NCBI RefSeq assembly: GCF_004343775.1
Contig: NZ_PTXL01000012.1
Coordinates: 62,001-126,000 of the forward strand
Direction of reading: 5' to 3'
Length of the DNA: 64,000 bases
Source of the DNA: Burkholderia sp. SRS-46
Lineage (GTDB): Bacteria > Pseudomonadota > Gammaproteobacteria > Burkholderiales > Burkholderiaceae
This document shows positions 16,814 to 27,159 of this stretch, piece by piece. Position numbers and translations under genes: made by a program. The notes under the pieces were generated by a model. The model made no database searches. It was not told the DNA's origin and saw only the letters and a list, made by a program, of their open reading frames with translations. Numbering within the stretch: the stretch's first letter is position 1; each line of letters starts with the position of its first letter.

Positions 16814-17548
16814 GCCGGCCCCTTCCAGCCGCTGCACGGCTTCGGCCACCTCGTTCCGGAACCGCACCAGCGCCGCCTGCTCCGGCGCCGGCGGCTGCAT
16901 GGCGGCCCACAGCATGTCGGTCAGCTGCGCGGCCGTGGCGTCGGTATCGAGCTTGCGATGCCCGAGGATCGCGTCCCACAGCACGTGCTCCATCGGGCCG
17001 AACACCATCGAGCGCAGCAGGCTCAGCGGCAGGTCGGTGCGCACCTGGCCGGCCGCCTGGCCGCGCGCGAGCACGTCCATCAGCGGCGCCGTATAGCGCC
17101 GCTGCAGCGCGGTCAGCTCGTCGCTCAACGCATGCTGTTTCGCGCGGCCTTCCGACAGCACGAGCGCGCACAGCCCGGTGCCGTTCACGAGCATCAGCCG
17201 CAGGTGCGTGTGCACGATGAACGCGAACTGCTGGTGCACCGGCGCGTCGAGCGGCATGCCGTGCTCGAACGCCGCGATGATTTCGTCGTACCAGTCCGCG
17301 ATCACCCGCGCGCACAGCTCGCGCTTGCCGCGGAAGTAGCTGAACACGGTCGCCTCGGATACGCCCACCCGCTGCGCGATCTCGGCGGCGGTCGCGTGCT
17401 CGTAACCCTTTTCGGCGAACACTTCACGTCCGGCGCGCAGGATGTCCTGCACGCGCTGCTGGGATTTGCGGCCGGCGGGCGCGCGGGGCGCGTCGGCGCG
17501 GTCGGCTTTGACGGTGGCGGTCATGGTGTCGGATGCGGCGGCTGTCAT
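16802..17548 (-). CDS. liuQ: TetR-family regulator of the liu cluster (LiuQ-like)
   Basis: A TetR-family regulator of about 248 residues. The DNA-binding helix-turn-helix is ILRAGREVFAEKGYEHATAAEIAQRVGVSEATVFSYFRGKRELC, followed by an all-helical ligand domain. It is divergent from the leucine-degradation genes. A beta-proteobacterial TetR regulator of liu genes called LiuQ is known from comparative genomics; I use the name on context only. The start at 17548 is preferred over 17572, because the upstream candidate would put a palindromic operator inside its first codons. The likely ligand is a CoA ester of the pathway, giving derepression when leucine is degraded. Confidence 0.75.
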   Translation of the reverse strand: MTAAASDTMTATVKADRADAPRAPAGRKSQQRVQDILRAGREVFAEKGYEHATAAEIAQRVGVSEATVFSYFRGKRELCARVIADWYDEIIAAFEHGMPLDAPVHQQFAFIVHTHLRLMLVNGTGLCALVLSEGRAKQHALSDELTALQRRYTAPLMDVLARGQAAGQVRTDLPLSLLRSMVFGPMEHVLWDAILGHRKLDTDATAAQLTDMLWAAMQPPAPEQAALVRFRNEVAEAVQRLEGAGTGA

Positions 17549-17562
17549 TCGGTGATCATATC

Positions 17563-17575
17563 TGAGTATCACTCA
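17563..17575. promoter_or_regulatory. Operator-like palindrome 1 (TGAGTATCACTCA)
   Basis: A perfect TGAGT-N3-ACTCA inverted repeat, 15 bp upstream of the chosen TetR start. It shares the TGAG-N5-CTCA form with the palindrome at 17665-17677, so one dimeric repressor could bind both and control itself and the liu operon. Confidence 0.6.
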
Positions 17576-17664
17576 AAAAACTATTGACGCCAGCCCGCGC
17601 AAGGCGCGACACTACGCAAAATTTTCCGCATTATTGGCTAACGAATCGGTGCGACGCCCGGTTT

Positions 17665-17677
17665 TGAGCAAAACTCA
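17665..17677. promoter_or_regulatory. Operator-like palindrome 2 (TGAGCAAAACTCA)
   Basis: Second copy of the TGAG-N5-CTCA inverted repeat, 43 bp upstream of the liuA start. It is a plausible repressor site over the liu promoter. Confidence 0.6.
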
Positions 17678-17719
17678 GAAATCGGCATGCGCAACGCATT
17701 TTCTGGAGACGGAGGAGAC

Positions 17720-18901
17720 ATGACCAACCTGCCCGGCGTGCAATTCATGCTCGGTGAAGACATCGAGATGCTGCGCGACGCCGTCGCGACTTTCGCGGCG
17801 AAGGAAATCGCGCCGCGCGCGGCGGAGGTCGACCGTACCGACCAGTTCCCGATGGACCTGTGGCGCAAGTTCGGCGACCTGGGCGTGCTCGGCATGACCG
17901 TCGCCGAGGAATACGGTGGCGCGAACATGGGCTACGTCGCGCACATGGTCGCGATGGAGGAGATCTCGCGCGCGTCCGCGTCGATCGGCCTGTCGTACGG
18001 CGCGCACTCGAACCTGTGCGTGAACCAGATCCACCGCAACGGCACCGAGGCGCAGAAGCAGAAATACCTGCCGAAGCTCGTGTCCGGCGAGCACATCGGC
18101 GCGCTCGCGATGAGCGAGCCGAACGCCGGCTCCGACGTGGTCAGCATGAAGCTGCGCGCGGACAAGCGCGGCGACCGCTACGTGCTGAACGGCACCAAGA
18201 TGTGGATCACCAACGGCCCCGACTGCGACACGCTCGTCGTCTACGCGAAGACGGACATCGAAGCCGGCCCGCGCGGCATCACCGCGTTCATCGTCGAGAA
18301 GGGGATGAAGGGTTTCTCGGTCGCGCAGAAGCTCGACAAGCTCGGCATGCGCGGCTCGCACACGGGCGAGCTGGTGTTCCAGGACGTCGAGGTGCCGGAA
18401 GAGAACATCCTCGGCCAGCTCAACGGCGGCGTGAAGGTGCTGATGAGCGGCCTCGACTACGAGCGCGCGGTGCTGTCGGGCGGCCCGACTGGCATCATGG
18501 CCGCGTGCCTCGACGCCGTCGTGCCGTACATCCACGACCGCAAGCAGTTCGGCCAGGCGATCGGCGAATTCCAGCTGATCCAGGGCAAGGTGGCCGACAT
18601 GTACACCACCTTCCAGGCCTGCCGCGCGTACCTGTACGCGGTCGGCCGCCATCTCGACTCGGCGGGCAGCGACCACATTCGCCAGGTGCGCAAGGATTGC
18701 GCGGGCGTGATCCTGTACACGGCCGAGAAGGCGACGTGGATGGCCGGCGAGGCGATCCAGATCCTCGGCGGCAACGGCTACATCAACGAATACCCGGTCG
18801 GCCGCCTGTGGCGCGACGCGAAGCTGTACGAGATCGGCGCCGGCACGAGCGAGATCCGCCGCATGCTGATCGGCCGCGAGCTGTTCGCGGAAACGCTGTA
18901 A
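17720..18901 (+). CDS. liuA: Isovaleryl-CoA dehydrogenase
   Basis: A 393-residue acyl-CoA dehydrogenase that oxidises isovaleryl-CoA to 3-methylcrotonyl-CoA in leucine catabolism, passing electrons to ETF. It has the family blocks ALAMSEPNAGSDVVSMK and MWITNGPDCDTLVVYAKT (FAD binding) and the C-terminal QILGGNGYINEYPVGRLWRD. The catalytic base is Glu248 in SGLDYERAVLSGGP, the internal position used by isovaleryl-CoA dehydrogenases rather than the later Glu of short- and medium-chain enzymes. The ATG at 17720 has GGAGGAG just upstream; an alternative ATG at 17687 would add 11 residues. First gene of the liu operon. Confidence 0.95.
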   Translation: MTNLPGVQFMLGEDIEMLRDAVATFAAKEIAPRAAEVDRTDQFPMDLWRKFGDLGVLGMTVAEEYGGANMGYVAHMVAMEEISRASASIGLSYGAHSNLCVNQIHRNGTEAQKQKYLPKLVSGEHIGALAMSEPNAGSDVVSMKLRADKRGDRYVLNGTKMWITNGPDCDTLVVYAKTDIEAGPRGITAFIVEKGMKGFSVAQKLDKLGMRGSHTGELVFQDVEVPEENILGQLNGGVKVLMSGLDYERAVLSGGPTGIMAACLDAVVPYIHDRKQFGQAIGEFQLIQGKVADMYTTFQACRAYLYAVGRHLDSAGSDHIRQVRKDCAGVILYTAEKATWMAGEAIQILGGNGYINEYPVGRLWRDAKLYEIGAGTSEIRRMLIGRELFAETL

Positions 18902-18931
18902 CGCCCACGTCACGCGAACGGAGCCCTGTCG

Positions 18932-20539
18932 ATGCCGATCATCGAATCCAAGCTGAACCCGCGTTCGGAAGAATTCCGCACGAATGCCGCGGCGCTCGAG
19001 GCGGTCGTCGCCGACCTGCGCGCGAAAATCGAACAGCTCGCGCTGGGCGGCGGCCCGGCCGCGCGCGACAAGCACCTGTCGCGCGGCAAGCTGCTGCCGC
19101 GCGACCGGATCGCGCAACTGCTCGATCCGGGCACGCCGTTCCTCGAGCTGTCGCAGCTCGCGGCGAACGGCATGTACAACGACGATGCGCCGGGCGCGGG
19201 CATCATCACCGGCATCGGCCGCATCGCGGGCCGCGAGTGCGTGATCGTCTGCAACGACGCGACGGTCAAGGGCGGCACCTACTACCCGGTCACCGTGAAG
19301 AAGCACGTGCGCGCGCAGGAGATCGCCGCGGAAAACCGGCTGCCTTGCGTGTATCTCGTCGATTCGGGCGGCGCGAACCTGCCGAATCAGGACGACGTGT
19401 TCCCCGATCGCGACCACTTCGGCCGCATCTTCTTCAACCAGGCGACGATGTCGGCCGCGGGGATCGCGCAGATCGCCGTGGTGATGGGCTCGTGCACGGC
19501 CGGCGGCGCGTACGTGCCGGCGATGAGCGACGAGTCGATCATCGTGAAGAACCAGGGCACGATTTTCCTCGGCGGCCCGCCGCTGGTGAAGGCGGCGACC
19601 GGCGAGGAAGTGAGCGCCGAGGATCTCGGCGGCGGCGACGTGCACACGCGCCTGTCGGGCGTGGCCGACCATCTCGCGCAGAACGACCCGCATGCGCTGT
19701 CGATCGCGCGCAGCATCGTCGGCAACCTCGGCCCGCGCATCGCGACGCCGGTGACGCTGCGTGAAGCGAAGCCGCCGCGCTACGACGCGCAGAGCCTGTA
19801 CGGCGTGATTCCGGTGGACACGCGCAAGCCGTTCGACGTGCGAGAGGTGATCGCGCGCATCGTCGACGATTCCGAATTCGACGAGTTCAAGGCGCGCTTC
19901 GGCACGACGCTCGTCACGGGCTTCGCGCACATCTGGGGCCATCCGGTCGGGATCGTCGCGAACAACGGCATCCTGTTCTCGGAATCGGCGGTGAAGGGCG
20001 CGCATTTCATCGAGCTGTGCTGCCAGCGCAAGATCCCGCTCGTGTTCCTGCAGAACATCACGGGCTTCATGGTCGGCCGCAAGTACGAGAACGAAGGCAT
20101 CGCGCGGCATGGCGCGAAGATGGTGACGGCCGTGTCGAACGCGAAGGTGCCGAAGTTCACGGTGATCATCGGCGGCTCGTTCGGCGCGGGCAACTACGGG
20201 ATGTGCGGCCGCGCATTCGCGCCGCGCTTCCTGTGGATGTGGCCGAACGCGCGCATCTCGGTGATGGGCGGCGAGCAGGCCGCGTCGGTGCTCGCGACCG
20301 TGCGCCGCGACGGCATCGAGGCGAAGGGCGGCTCGTGGCCGCTCGAGGAAGAAGAGGCGTTCAAGCAGCCGATCCGCGACCAGTACGAGCGCCAGGGGCA
20401 TCCGTACTACGCGAGTGCGCGGCTGTGGGACGACGGCGTGATCGATCCCGCGCAGACGCGCGACGTGCTCGGCCTCGGCCTCGCCGCGTCGATGAACGCG
20501 CCGATCGAGGAGACGCGCTTCGGCGTGTTCCGCATGTAA
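18932..20539 (+). CDS. liuB: Methylcrotonoyl-CoA carboxylase, carboxyltransferase (beta) subunit
   Basis: A 535-residue carboxyltransferase, the usual length for this subunit. It transfers CO2 from biotin to 3-methylcrotonyl-CoA, giving 3-methylglutaconyl-CoA. Family blocks include ARDKHLSRGKLLPRDRIAQL near the N-terminus, VYLVDSGGANLPNQDDVFPD, the oxyanion-hole segment GSCTAGGAYVPAMSDE and the C-terminal FGAGNYGMCGRAFAPRFLWMWPNARISVMG. It follows liuA by 30 bp in the same operon and works with the biotinylated alpha subunit encoded by liuD. Confidence 0.96.
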   Translation: MPIIESKLNPRSEEFRTNAAALEAVVADLRAKIEQLALGGGPAARDKHLSRGKLLPRDRIAQLLDPGTPFLELSQLAANGMYNDDAPGAGIITGIGRIAGRECVIVCNDATVKGGTYYPVTVKKHVRAQEIAAENRLPCVYLVDSGGANLPNQDDVFPDRDHFGRIFFNQATMSAAGIAQIAVVMGSCTAGGAYVPAMSDESIIVKNQGTIFLGGPPLVKAATGEEVSAEDLGGGDVHTRLSGVADHLAQNDPHALSIARSIVGNLGPRIATPVTLREAKPPRYDAQSLYGVIPVDTRKPFDVREVIARIVDDSEFDEFKARFGTTLVTGFAHIWGHPVGIVANNGILFSESAVKGAHFIELCCQRKIPLVFLQNITGFMVGRKYENEGIARHGAKMVTAVSNAKVPKFTVIIGGSFGAGNYGMCGRAFAPRFLWMWPNARISVMGGEQAASVLATVRRDGIEAKGGSWPLEEEEAFKQPIRDQYERQGHPYYASARLWDDGVIDPAQTRDVLGLGLAASMNAPIEETRFGVFRM

Positions 20540-20550
20540 GGAGCATTGCG

Positions 20551-21336
20551 ATGCGATACGAAACCATCAAGGTATCCGAAGCAGACCGCGTCGCCACCGT
20601 GACGCTTGCGCGCCCCGACGTGCGCAACGCGTTCAACGAGACGACGATCGCCGAGCTGACCACGGCGTTCGAATGGCTCGACGCGCACGCGGGCGTGCGC
20701 GCGGTCGTGCTCGCGGCGGAAGGCCCCGCGTTCTGCGCGGGCGCGGACCTGAACTGGATGAAGAAGATGGCCGGCTACTCGGACGACGAGAACCGTGCCG
20801 ACGCGCGCAAGCTCGCGCGGATGCTCGAGGCGATCCACCGCTGCGGCAAGCCGGTGATCGCGCGCGTGCACGGCGACGCGTATGCGGGCGGCGTCGGCCT
20901 CGTCGCGGCCGCCGACATCGCGATCGTCGCGGACGGCGCGAAGTTCTGCCTGTCCGAAGCGCGGCTCGGGCTGATCCCGGCGACGATCGCGCCGTACGTG
21001 GTGCGCGCGATGGGCGAGCGCGCGGCGCGGCGCTACTTCACGACGGCCGAGGTGTTCGACAGCGCGCGCGCGGCGGCGCTCGGCTTCGTGCACGAGACGG
21101 TGCCGGCCGAGGCGCTCGACGAGACGGTCGCGAAGCTCGCGGCGGCGCTCGTCGCGAACGGGCCCGACGCGGTGAGCGCGTGCAAGCGGCTCGTGGCCGA
21201 CGTCGCGGGCCGTCCGCTCGATGCGGCGCTGATCGAGCAGACCGCCGACTGGATCGCGCGGACCCGCGCGGGTGCGGAAGCGCGCGAGGGCATTGCCGCG
21301 TTCCTGGAGAAGCGCACGCCGGCATGGCGGGCGTGA
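20551..21336 (+). CDS. liuC: Methylglutaconyl-CoA hydratase (enoyl-CoA hydratase family)
   Basis: A 261-residue crotonase-fold enzyme. It has the oxyanion-hole segments PAFCAGADLNWMKKM and HGDAYAGGVGLVAAADIAI, and the SEARLGLIPATIAPYVVRAMG block specific to the methylglutaconyl-CoA hydratase/LiuC branch. It hydrates 3-methylglutaconyl-CoA to HMG-CoA. It begins 11 nt after liuB behind a TAAGGAG site, so it is clearly in the same operon. The start at 20551 (MRYETIKVSEADRVATVTL) fits the family. Confidence 0.94.
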   Translation: MRYETIKVSEADRVATVTLARPDVRNAFNETTIAELTTAFEWLDAHAGVRAVVLAAEGPAFCAGADLNWMKKMAGYSDDENRADARKLARMLEAIHRCGKPVIARVHGDAYAGGVGLVAAADIAIVADGAKFCLSEARLGLIPATIAPYVVRAMGERAARRYFTTAEVFDSARAAALGFVHETVPAEALDETVAKLAAALVANGPDAVSACKRLVADVAGRPLDAALIEQTADWIARTRAGAEAREGIAAFLEKRTPAWRA

Positions 21337-21426
21337 CGCACACCAAGGCCGCAGGCCACGACGCTTCGCTCGCGTGAGCGGCGGGCGAAGCGCGAACCCC
21401 ATCCCTTACCGGACGACATCGAAGCC

Positions 21427-23426
<2,000 letters not shown>

Positions 23427-23430
<4 letters not shown>

Positions 23431-23456
23431 CGAGCATGAGCGTGAAGACAGCGTAG
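23427..23456 (+). pseudogene. Nine-codon frame coupled to liuD, possible liuE remnant
   Basis: An ATGA overlap with the liuD stop opens a 9-codon frame MTSMSVKTA before a TAG. HMG-CoA lyases (liuE), the next step of the pathway, often start with a short Met/Ser-rich stretch leading to VKIVEVGPRDG, so this may be the truncated start of a lost liuE. It is only 30 nt, and chance is an equally good explanation. Confidence 0.25.
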
Positions 23457-23484
23457 TCGGGATGTCTGATCGTTGATGCTTGTG

Positions 23485-23519
23485 CCAGGCGACGCAGAGC
23501 CGATCTCGTCGTCGCCTGG
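23485..23519 (+). terminator. Hairpin after the liu operon
   Basis: CCAGGCGACG (23485-23494) pairs perfectly with CGTCGCCTGG (23510-23519) around a 15-nt loop, 30 bp beyond the last liu codons. No clear U-run follows. Confidence 0.5.
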
Positions 23520-23554
23520 CGGTAACCTGGGGGAAAGCCTGGGGGAAGCCTGGC

Positions 23555-24088
23555 CTAATGCCGACGCATTCCGCCGAACCCGTGCATGCCGCCCGACCCA
23601 CGCATGCCGCCCGACCCACGCATGCCGCCGAATCCCCTCACACCACCAAAGCCACGCATACCGCCGCCGGGGAACGGGCCGCGATGAAAACCCGCTCCGA
23701 TTGGTGCGCCGAAATGGCCGTGATTGATCGGATGGAAACGATCGAAGTGGTGAAAGTGATGAAATCGGTCGACAAAGATCAGGCTCACGCCCGCGCCGAT
23801 GAAGAACGGGGGGCCCCACCACCAGGGGTCGGGATAGGGATAGGCCGCGACCGGATACCACAGCACGCTGCCATCCGGGTTTTGCACGATCTGCCAGGTG
23901 CCGTCGCTTTGCAGGCACGCGCGTCCGACGATCTGCTGCATGGTCCCGTCGATCTCTGCCTGCCCGGCCACGGCACGGCAATTCGCGCCGTCGGCCAGCA
24001 CGGGCGACTCGTCATATGGTTGCGCGAGCGCCGGCGCAGCAAGGCCGAGGCAGGCGAGCAATGCCCCGAAGCGAAGCAGGTTGTCCAT
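23555..24088 (-). CDS. Exported His/Gly/Met-rich protein with GGMRG repeats, function unknown
   Basis: A 177-residue exported protein with a signal peptide (MDNLLRFGALLACLGLAAPALA). The first half has a pattern of small periplasmic proteins: CRAVAGQAEIDGTMQQIVGRACLQSDGTWQIVQ, with two Cys and a DGTW segment. A short hydrophobic WWWGPPFFIGAGVSLIF stretch follows, then a His/Phe-rich segment (FHHFHHFDRFH) and about seven tandem GGMRG/GGMHG-like units to the C-terminus. The repeats derive from short DNA repeats at about 23560-23665. His- and Met-rich tails can bind metals, but this is only a suggestion. Convergent with the liu operon. Confidence 0.75.
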   Translation of the reverse strand: MDNLLRFGALLACLGLAAPALAQPYDESPVLADGANCRAVAGQAEIDGTMQQIVGRACLQSDGTWQIVQNPDGSVLWYPVAAYPYPDPWWWGPPFFIGAGVSLIFVDRFHHFHHFDRFHPINHGHFGAPIGAGFHRGPFPGGGMRGFGGVRGFGGMRGSGGMRGSGGMHGFGGMRRH

Positions 24089-24428
24089 GATGGTTGGCCG
24101 CAGGAATCTCCCGACGTTTTCGACGTCGCGTCATCGGCGTCATCCAGCACATCGGTGTGCTGGCGCAAATTCACGCCGCCGGCTCGGCAGCGATGGCGGC
24201 ATGCCGCTCGGGGCGTGGTTGCCCAATCGGTAAACGTTGGCGTACGCCGGCTTATTCCAGTGCCGGGGCATGGCAACGGGGCAACCGGCTCGTCATCCGC
24301 GCGTGCTGACGATAAGTGACAGTCTGGCTGCCCGCGATCCGCTAGACTGTCGCGGCGTGCAGGCCGCTTGACGCGAGCGACGCCGCGCGCGCTACACTCC
24401 GACAACCCATCACTCCTCTTCGCCGACG
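24089..24428. other. Intergenic region between divergent genes
   Basis: 340 bp with no supported gene. An inverted repeat GACAGTCT (24318-24325) / AGACTGTC (24344-24351) lies about 80 bp before the DUF2827 gene and could be an operator or a leader hairpin. Confidence 0.45.
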
Positions 24429-25574
24429 ATGACGTCACCTGTTGTCCTGAACGGCCTGCGCATCGGCATCACGATCGGCCTGCGCGCCCCCGACGAAAGC
24501 CTGTGGATCAACGGCATCAAGCAGAACGCACTGTTTCTCGCGAAGCTGCTGATGGCGTCGCCGCACGGCTATCGCGTGACGCTCGTGAACACCACCGACG
24601 TGCCGCTGACCGACGCGTTGCCGTGGCCCCGCGCGGTGTACGACACGCGCGCATTCGCCGACGCGAAGGATTCGCTCGACGTGCTGATCGAACTCGGCGG
24701 GCAGATCAGCGAGGAGCAGACCGCCTACCTGAAGGCGCGCGGCACGAAGCTCGTCAGCTATTGCTGCGGCGTCGAGTACATCAACGCGATGGAGGCGATG
24801 CTGTTCGGCCGCCGCCTGTGGGATTCGCTCTTCATCAACCGCGGCTTCGACGAGGTGTGGGCGATTCCGCAGATCGCGGAATCATCGCTGCCGTTCCTGC
24901 AGTCGCTGCGCCGCTGCCCGGGCCGCGTCGTGCCGTTCGTGTGGGATCCGATGTTCCTCGCCGAGCGTGCCGCCACGCTGCCCGGCCACGGCGAATACCG
25001 GCCGAGCGGCGCGCGCGGCAAGCGGCTCACGGTGATGGAGCCGAACCACAACGTGGTGAAGTTCTGCGTGTATCCGCTGCTGATCATCGACGAGGCGTAT
25101 CGCCGCGACCCGGACGCGATCGCGTTCACGCACGTGACGAACGCTGACCGGCTCGCGCGCGAGAGCCAGGAGTTCGTGATGCTGATGAACTACCTGGAGA
25201 TCGTGCGGGCCGGCAAGGCGACCTTCGTCGGCCGCTTCGACACGCCGGTGTTCCTGTCCGAGCTGACCGACGTCGTCGTGTCGCACCAATGGGCGAATCC
25301 GCTCAACTACTTCTATTTCGACGTGTGCTGGCAGGGGTATCCGCTCGTGCACAACGCGAGCCTCGCGCCCGATCTCGGCTACTACTATCCGGACAACGAC
25401 GTGCAGCAGGGCGCGGATGCGCTGCTGCATGCGCTGCGCACCCACGACGACGACTGGGCGGGCTATGCGCGGCGCCAGCGCGAGATCCTGCTGCGCTATA
25501 CGTCGGCGAACCCGGCGCTAGTCGCGGAGTACGACACGCTGCTCGCGCAATTGCTCGGCGCGGCGGCGGGCTGA
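24429..25574 (+). CDS. DUF2827 family protein (paralogue 1), putative GT-B-like glycosyltransferase
   Basis: A 381-residue cytosolic protein without signal peptide. It shares the layout of three paralogues encoded at 27572-31061: SLWINGIKQN near residue 25, DVLIELGGQI near 85, FDEVWAIPQ, a PHIW-like VPFVWDPMF, EPNHNVVKFCVYPLL, and a C-terminal block VVSHQWANPLNYFYFD then GYPLVHNASLAPDLGYYYPD. The order (N-terminal Rossmann-like half, then a donor-site-like C-terminal half) resembles GT-B glycosyltransferases; that is inference. This copy has WAN where the others have WEN. It is the only copy on the plus strand and ends at a strong terminator. Its start MTSPVVLNGLRIGITIGL sits right after the AT-poor leader. 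Confidence 0.75.
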   Translation: MTSPVVLNGLRIGITIGLRAPDESLWINGIKQNALFLAKLLMASPHGYRVTLVNTTDVPLTDALPWPRAVYDTRAFADAKDSLDVLIELGGQISEEQTAYLKARGTKLVSYCCGVEYINAMEAMLFGRRLWDSLFINRGFDEVWAIPQIAESSLPFLQSLRRCPGRVVPFVWDPMFLAERAATLPGHGEYRPSGARGKRLTVMEPNHNVVKFCVYPLLIIDEAYRRDPDAIAFTHVTNADRLARESQEFVMLMNYLEIVRAGKATFVGRFDTPVFLSELTDVVVSHQWANPLNYFYFDVCWQGYPLVHNASLAPDLGYYYPDNDVQQGADALLHALRTHDDDWAGYARRQREILLRYTSANPALVAEYDTLLAQLLGAAAG

Positions 25575-25610
25575 CGGCGACGCCCCGCCCGGGGCGATTC
25601 ACGATGAAAA

Positions 25611-25643
25611 AAAACCACCGAAGGCAATGACTTCGGTGGTTTT
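25611..25643. terminator. Bidirectional Rho-independent terminator
   Basis: AAAACCACCGAAG (25611-25623) pairs perfectly with CTTCGGTGGTTTT (25631-25643) around a 7-nt loop. A-run on one side and T-run on the other allow termination in both directions. It closes the DUF2827 gene ending at 25574. Confidence 0.85.
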
Positions 25644-26263
25644 CAAGGCACAAGTGCGGCGGGCCCCGGGGGTGGTCCCGCCACAAATAATTTTAATGTT
25701 AACTATTTCGTAAGATTGTTAAGCACAGTCAGGTTTTATTGGTTGTGTTTGATTTATTCGGATTTTGTCGATGGCGGTGATTATCACTGGGCGTGCGAAG
25801 TGAGGTAATCAATTCGCTCGGCCGCCATTGAATTCTTCGGGGAAGGAATAACCGGCAAGGCGAATGCATCTCGTTTTATTGATATTGGTCTGATGATTTT
25901 GACGGGCAGATATCGATACCTTGACGGCTCGACCCACGCCTTGCGTGACGCATGTGGCCATTCCCGCTCAAATTGTCATACGAATATGTGGTTCATGGTC
26001 GTGCCGGAAGCTGAAGCATTGCTTCCATCCTTTCAGTAAATTTGAATATCGTTAACAGTATTCGAAATGCCTTAAATCTAGAATGACCTTGAGATTATTC
26101 GACGGGTATGGGTCGAACGATCGAAGGGTATCGAGTTGAAAGAATGCGGGCGGGGACATCATTATTTCTCCGGTGTTGATTATGAGGGGTGGGTCGATTC
26201 ATTCGGCTCGCCGTTTGCCGGAATGCCCGGATGAATGCGGACGAGGGTCGCCGGGAGGCGACA
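25644..26263. other. AT-rich intergenic region upstream of the EAL gene
   Basis: About 620 bp, clearly more AT-rich than the genome average from about 25685 on. No supported gene. It contains TCGTAAGATTGTTAA at 25708-25722, a 15-mer that recurs at 41329-41343 upstream of the adhesin gene, and several GTTAA words. It probably carries the promoter and regulatory sites of the EAL gene, and may bind a silencer such as H-NS/MvaT-type proteins; that is inference from composition. Confidence 0.5.
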
Positions 26264-27031
26264 ATGACAACGAATCGTGACGAAGTCGGCCCGTTGTTCG
26301 ACACGGGCGGCGCGCATTCCGATCTCCTGGCGGCATGCCGCTACATCGACAGCCGCCTCGAATTCGCGCGCGAGCCTGTGTGCCGGACCGACCTGTCGGG
26401 CGGCGAGCTCTATCGCGAATGTCTCGCGCGCTTCAGGGACGAGCAGCGCAACCTGTTGCGGCCGGCCGCGTTCCTGCCGCGTATCGCGGCGATGGGGCTG
26501 ATGCGCTGGTTCGACCAGCTCGTGGTGCGCCGGACCATCGACAGCCTGCGGGCCGATGTGCACGCCGTATATGGCTGCAACGTGTCGGCGTGCAGCGCGA
26601 CGGAAGATGTGGCGTGGCGCACGATCTTCGACGGGCTCGACTGCGAGCCGTCGGTCGCGAAGCGCCTGGTGATCGAGATCACCGAAACCGCGCCGCTGAA
26701 TCCGGTCACCGGCCGCGCGTTCGCGCACCGGATCCGGCAGAGCGGATGCCGGATCGCGATCGACGATTTCGGCGTGGGTCACAGCGCGGCAAACCATCTG
26801 GTGGTCGGCAATCCGGATATCGTGAAGATGGACCGGTCGATGCTGGTGCTGATCCGCCACAACGCGGTCGGCCGCTATCAGTTGCGCCGGCTCGTCGCGC
26901 ACGCGTACGAGCACGCGCGGGACGTCGTCGCCGAGGGCGTGGAGAACGAGCTCGACCGGCAGGTGATGATGGATGCGGGCATCCAGTGGGCACAGGGGGA
27001 TCATTTTTCCGGGCGCGCGAATGCCGCGTGA
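26264..27031 (+). CDS. Stand-alone EAL-domain protein (c-di-GMP phosphodiesterase or receptor)
   Basis: A 255-residue single-domain EAL protein. The signature EAL is changed to ECL (52-54), but the other active-site residues are present: Asn106 in GCNVSA, Glu138 in LVIEITE, Asp167-Asp168 in IAIDDFG, Lys188 in DIVKMD, Glu224/Glu227 in AEGVE and Gln244. So the protein may still hydrolyse cyclic di-GMP. No sensor or membrane domain is attached. The ATG at 26264 has GGGAGG just upstream; the longer in-frame extension lacks this. Its position inside the adhesin/DUF2827 locus suggests it ties surface-adhesin production to c-di-GMP. Confidence 0.88.
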   Translation: MTTNRDEVGPLFDTGGAHSDLLAACRYIDSRLEFAREPVCRTDLSGGELYRECLARFRDEQRNLLRPAAFLPRIAAMGLMRWFDQLVVRRTIDSLRADVHAVYGCNVSACSATEDVAWRTIFDGLDCEPSVAKRLVIEITETAPLNPVTGRAFAHRIRQSGCRIAIDDFGVGHSAANHLVVGNPDIVKMDRSMLVLIRHNAVGRYQLRRLVAHAYEHARDVVAEGVENELDRQVMMDAGIQWAQGDHFSGRANAA

Positions 27032-27159
27032 CGCGGTTCGCCCGCTGCGCGGGCAAGGTGAAGCAGGGCGGCGGACTGGCCGCGCGCCCGTATCGCGGCT
27101 ATCCGGCCGGGGCGCGTGCGGCTCGGCCGGATAGCCGAGTCGTGACAGGGGCAACGGCC

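Noticed and set aside
17675..20401. 908-residue minus-strand frame across liuA and liuB
   Set aside because: Antisense of two intact genes; the product is rich in Arg, Ala and His with no family motif.
26264..26425. EAL domain first judged catalytically dead because EAL is missing
   Set aside because: Aligning the motif shows ECL with the catalytic Glu retained, and all other key residues are present.
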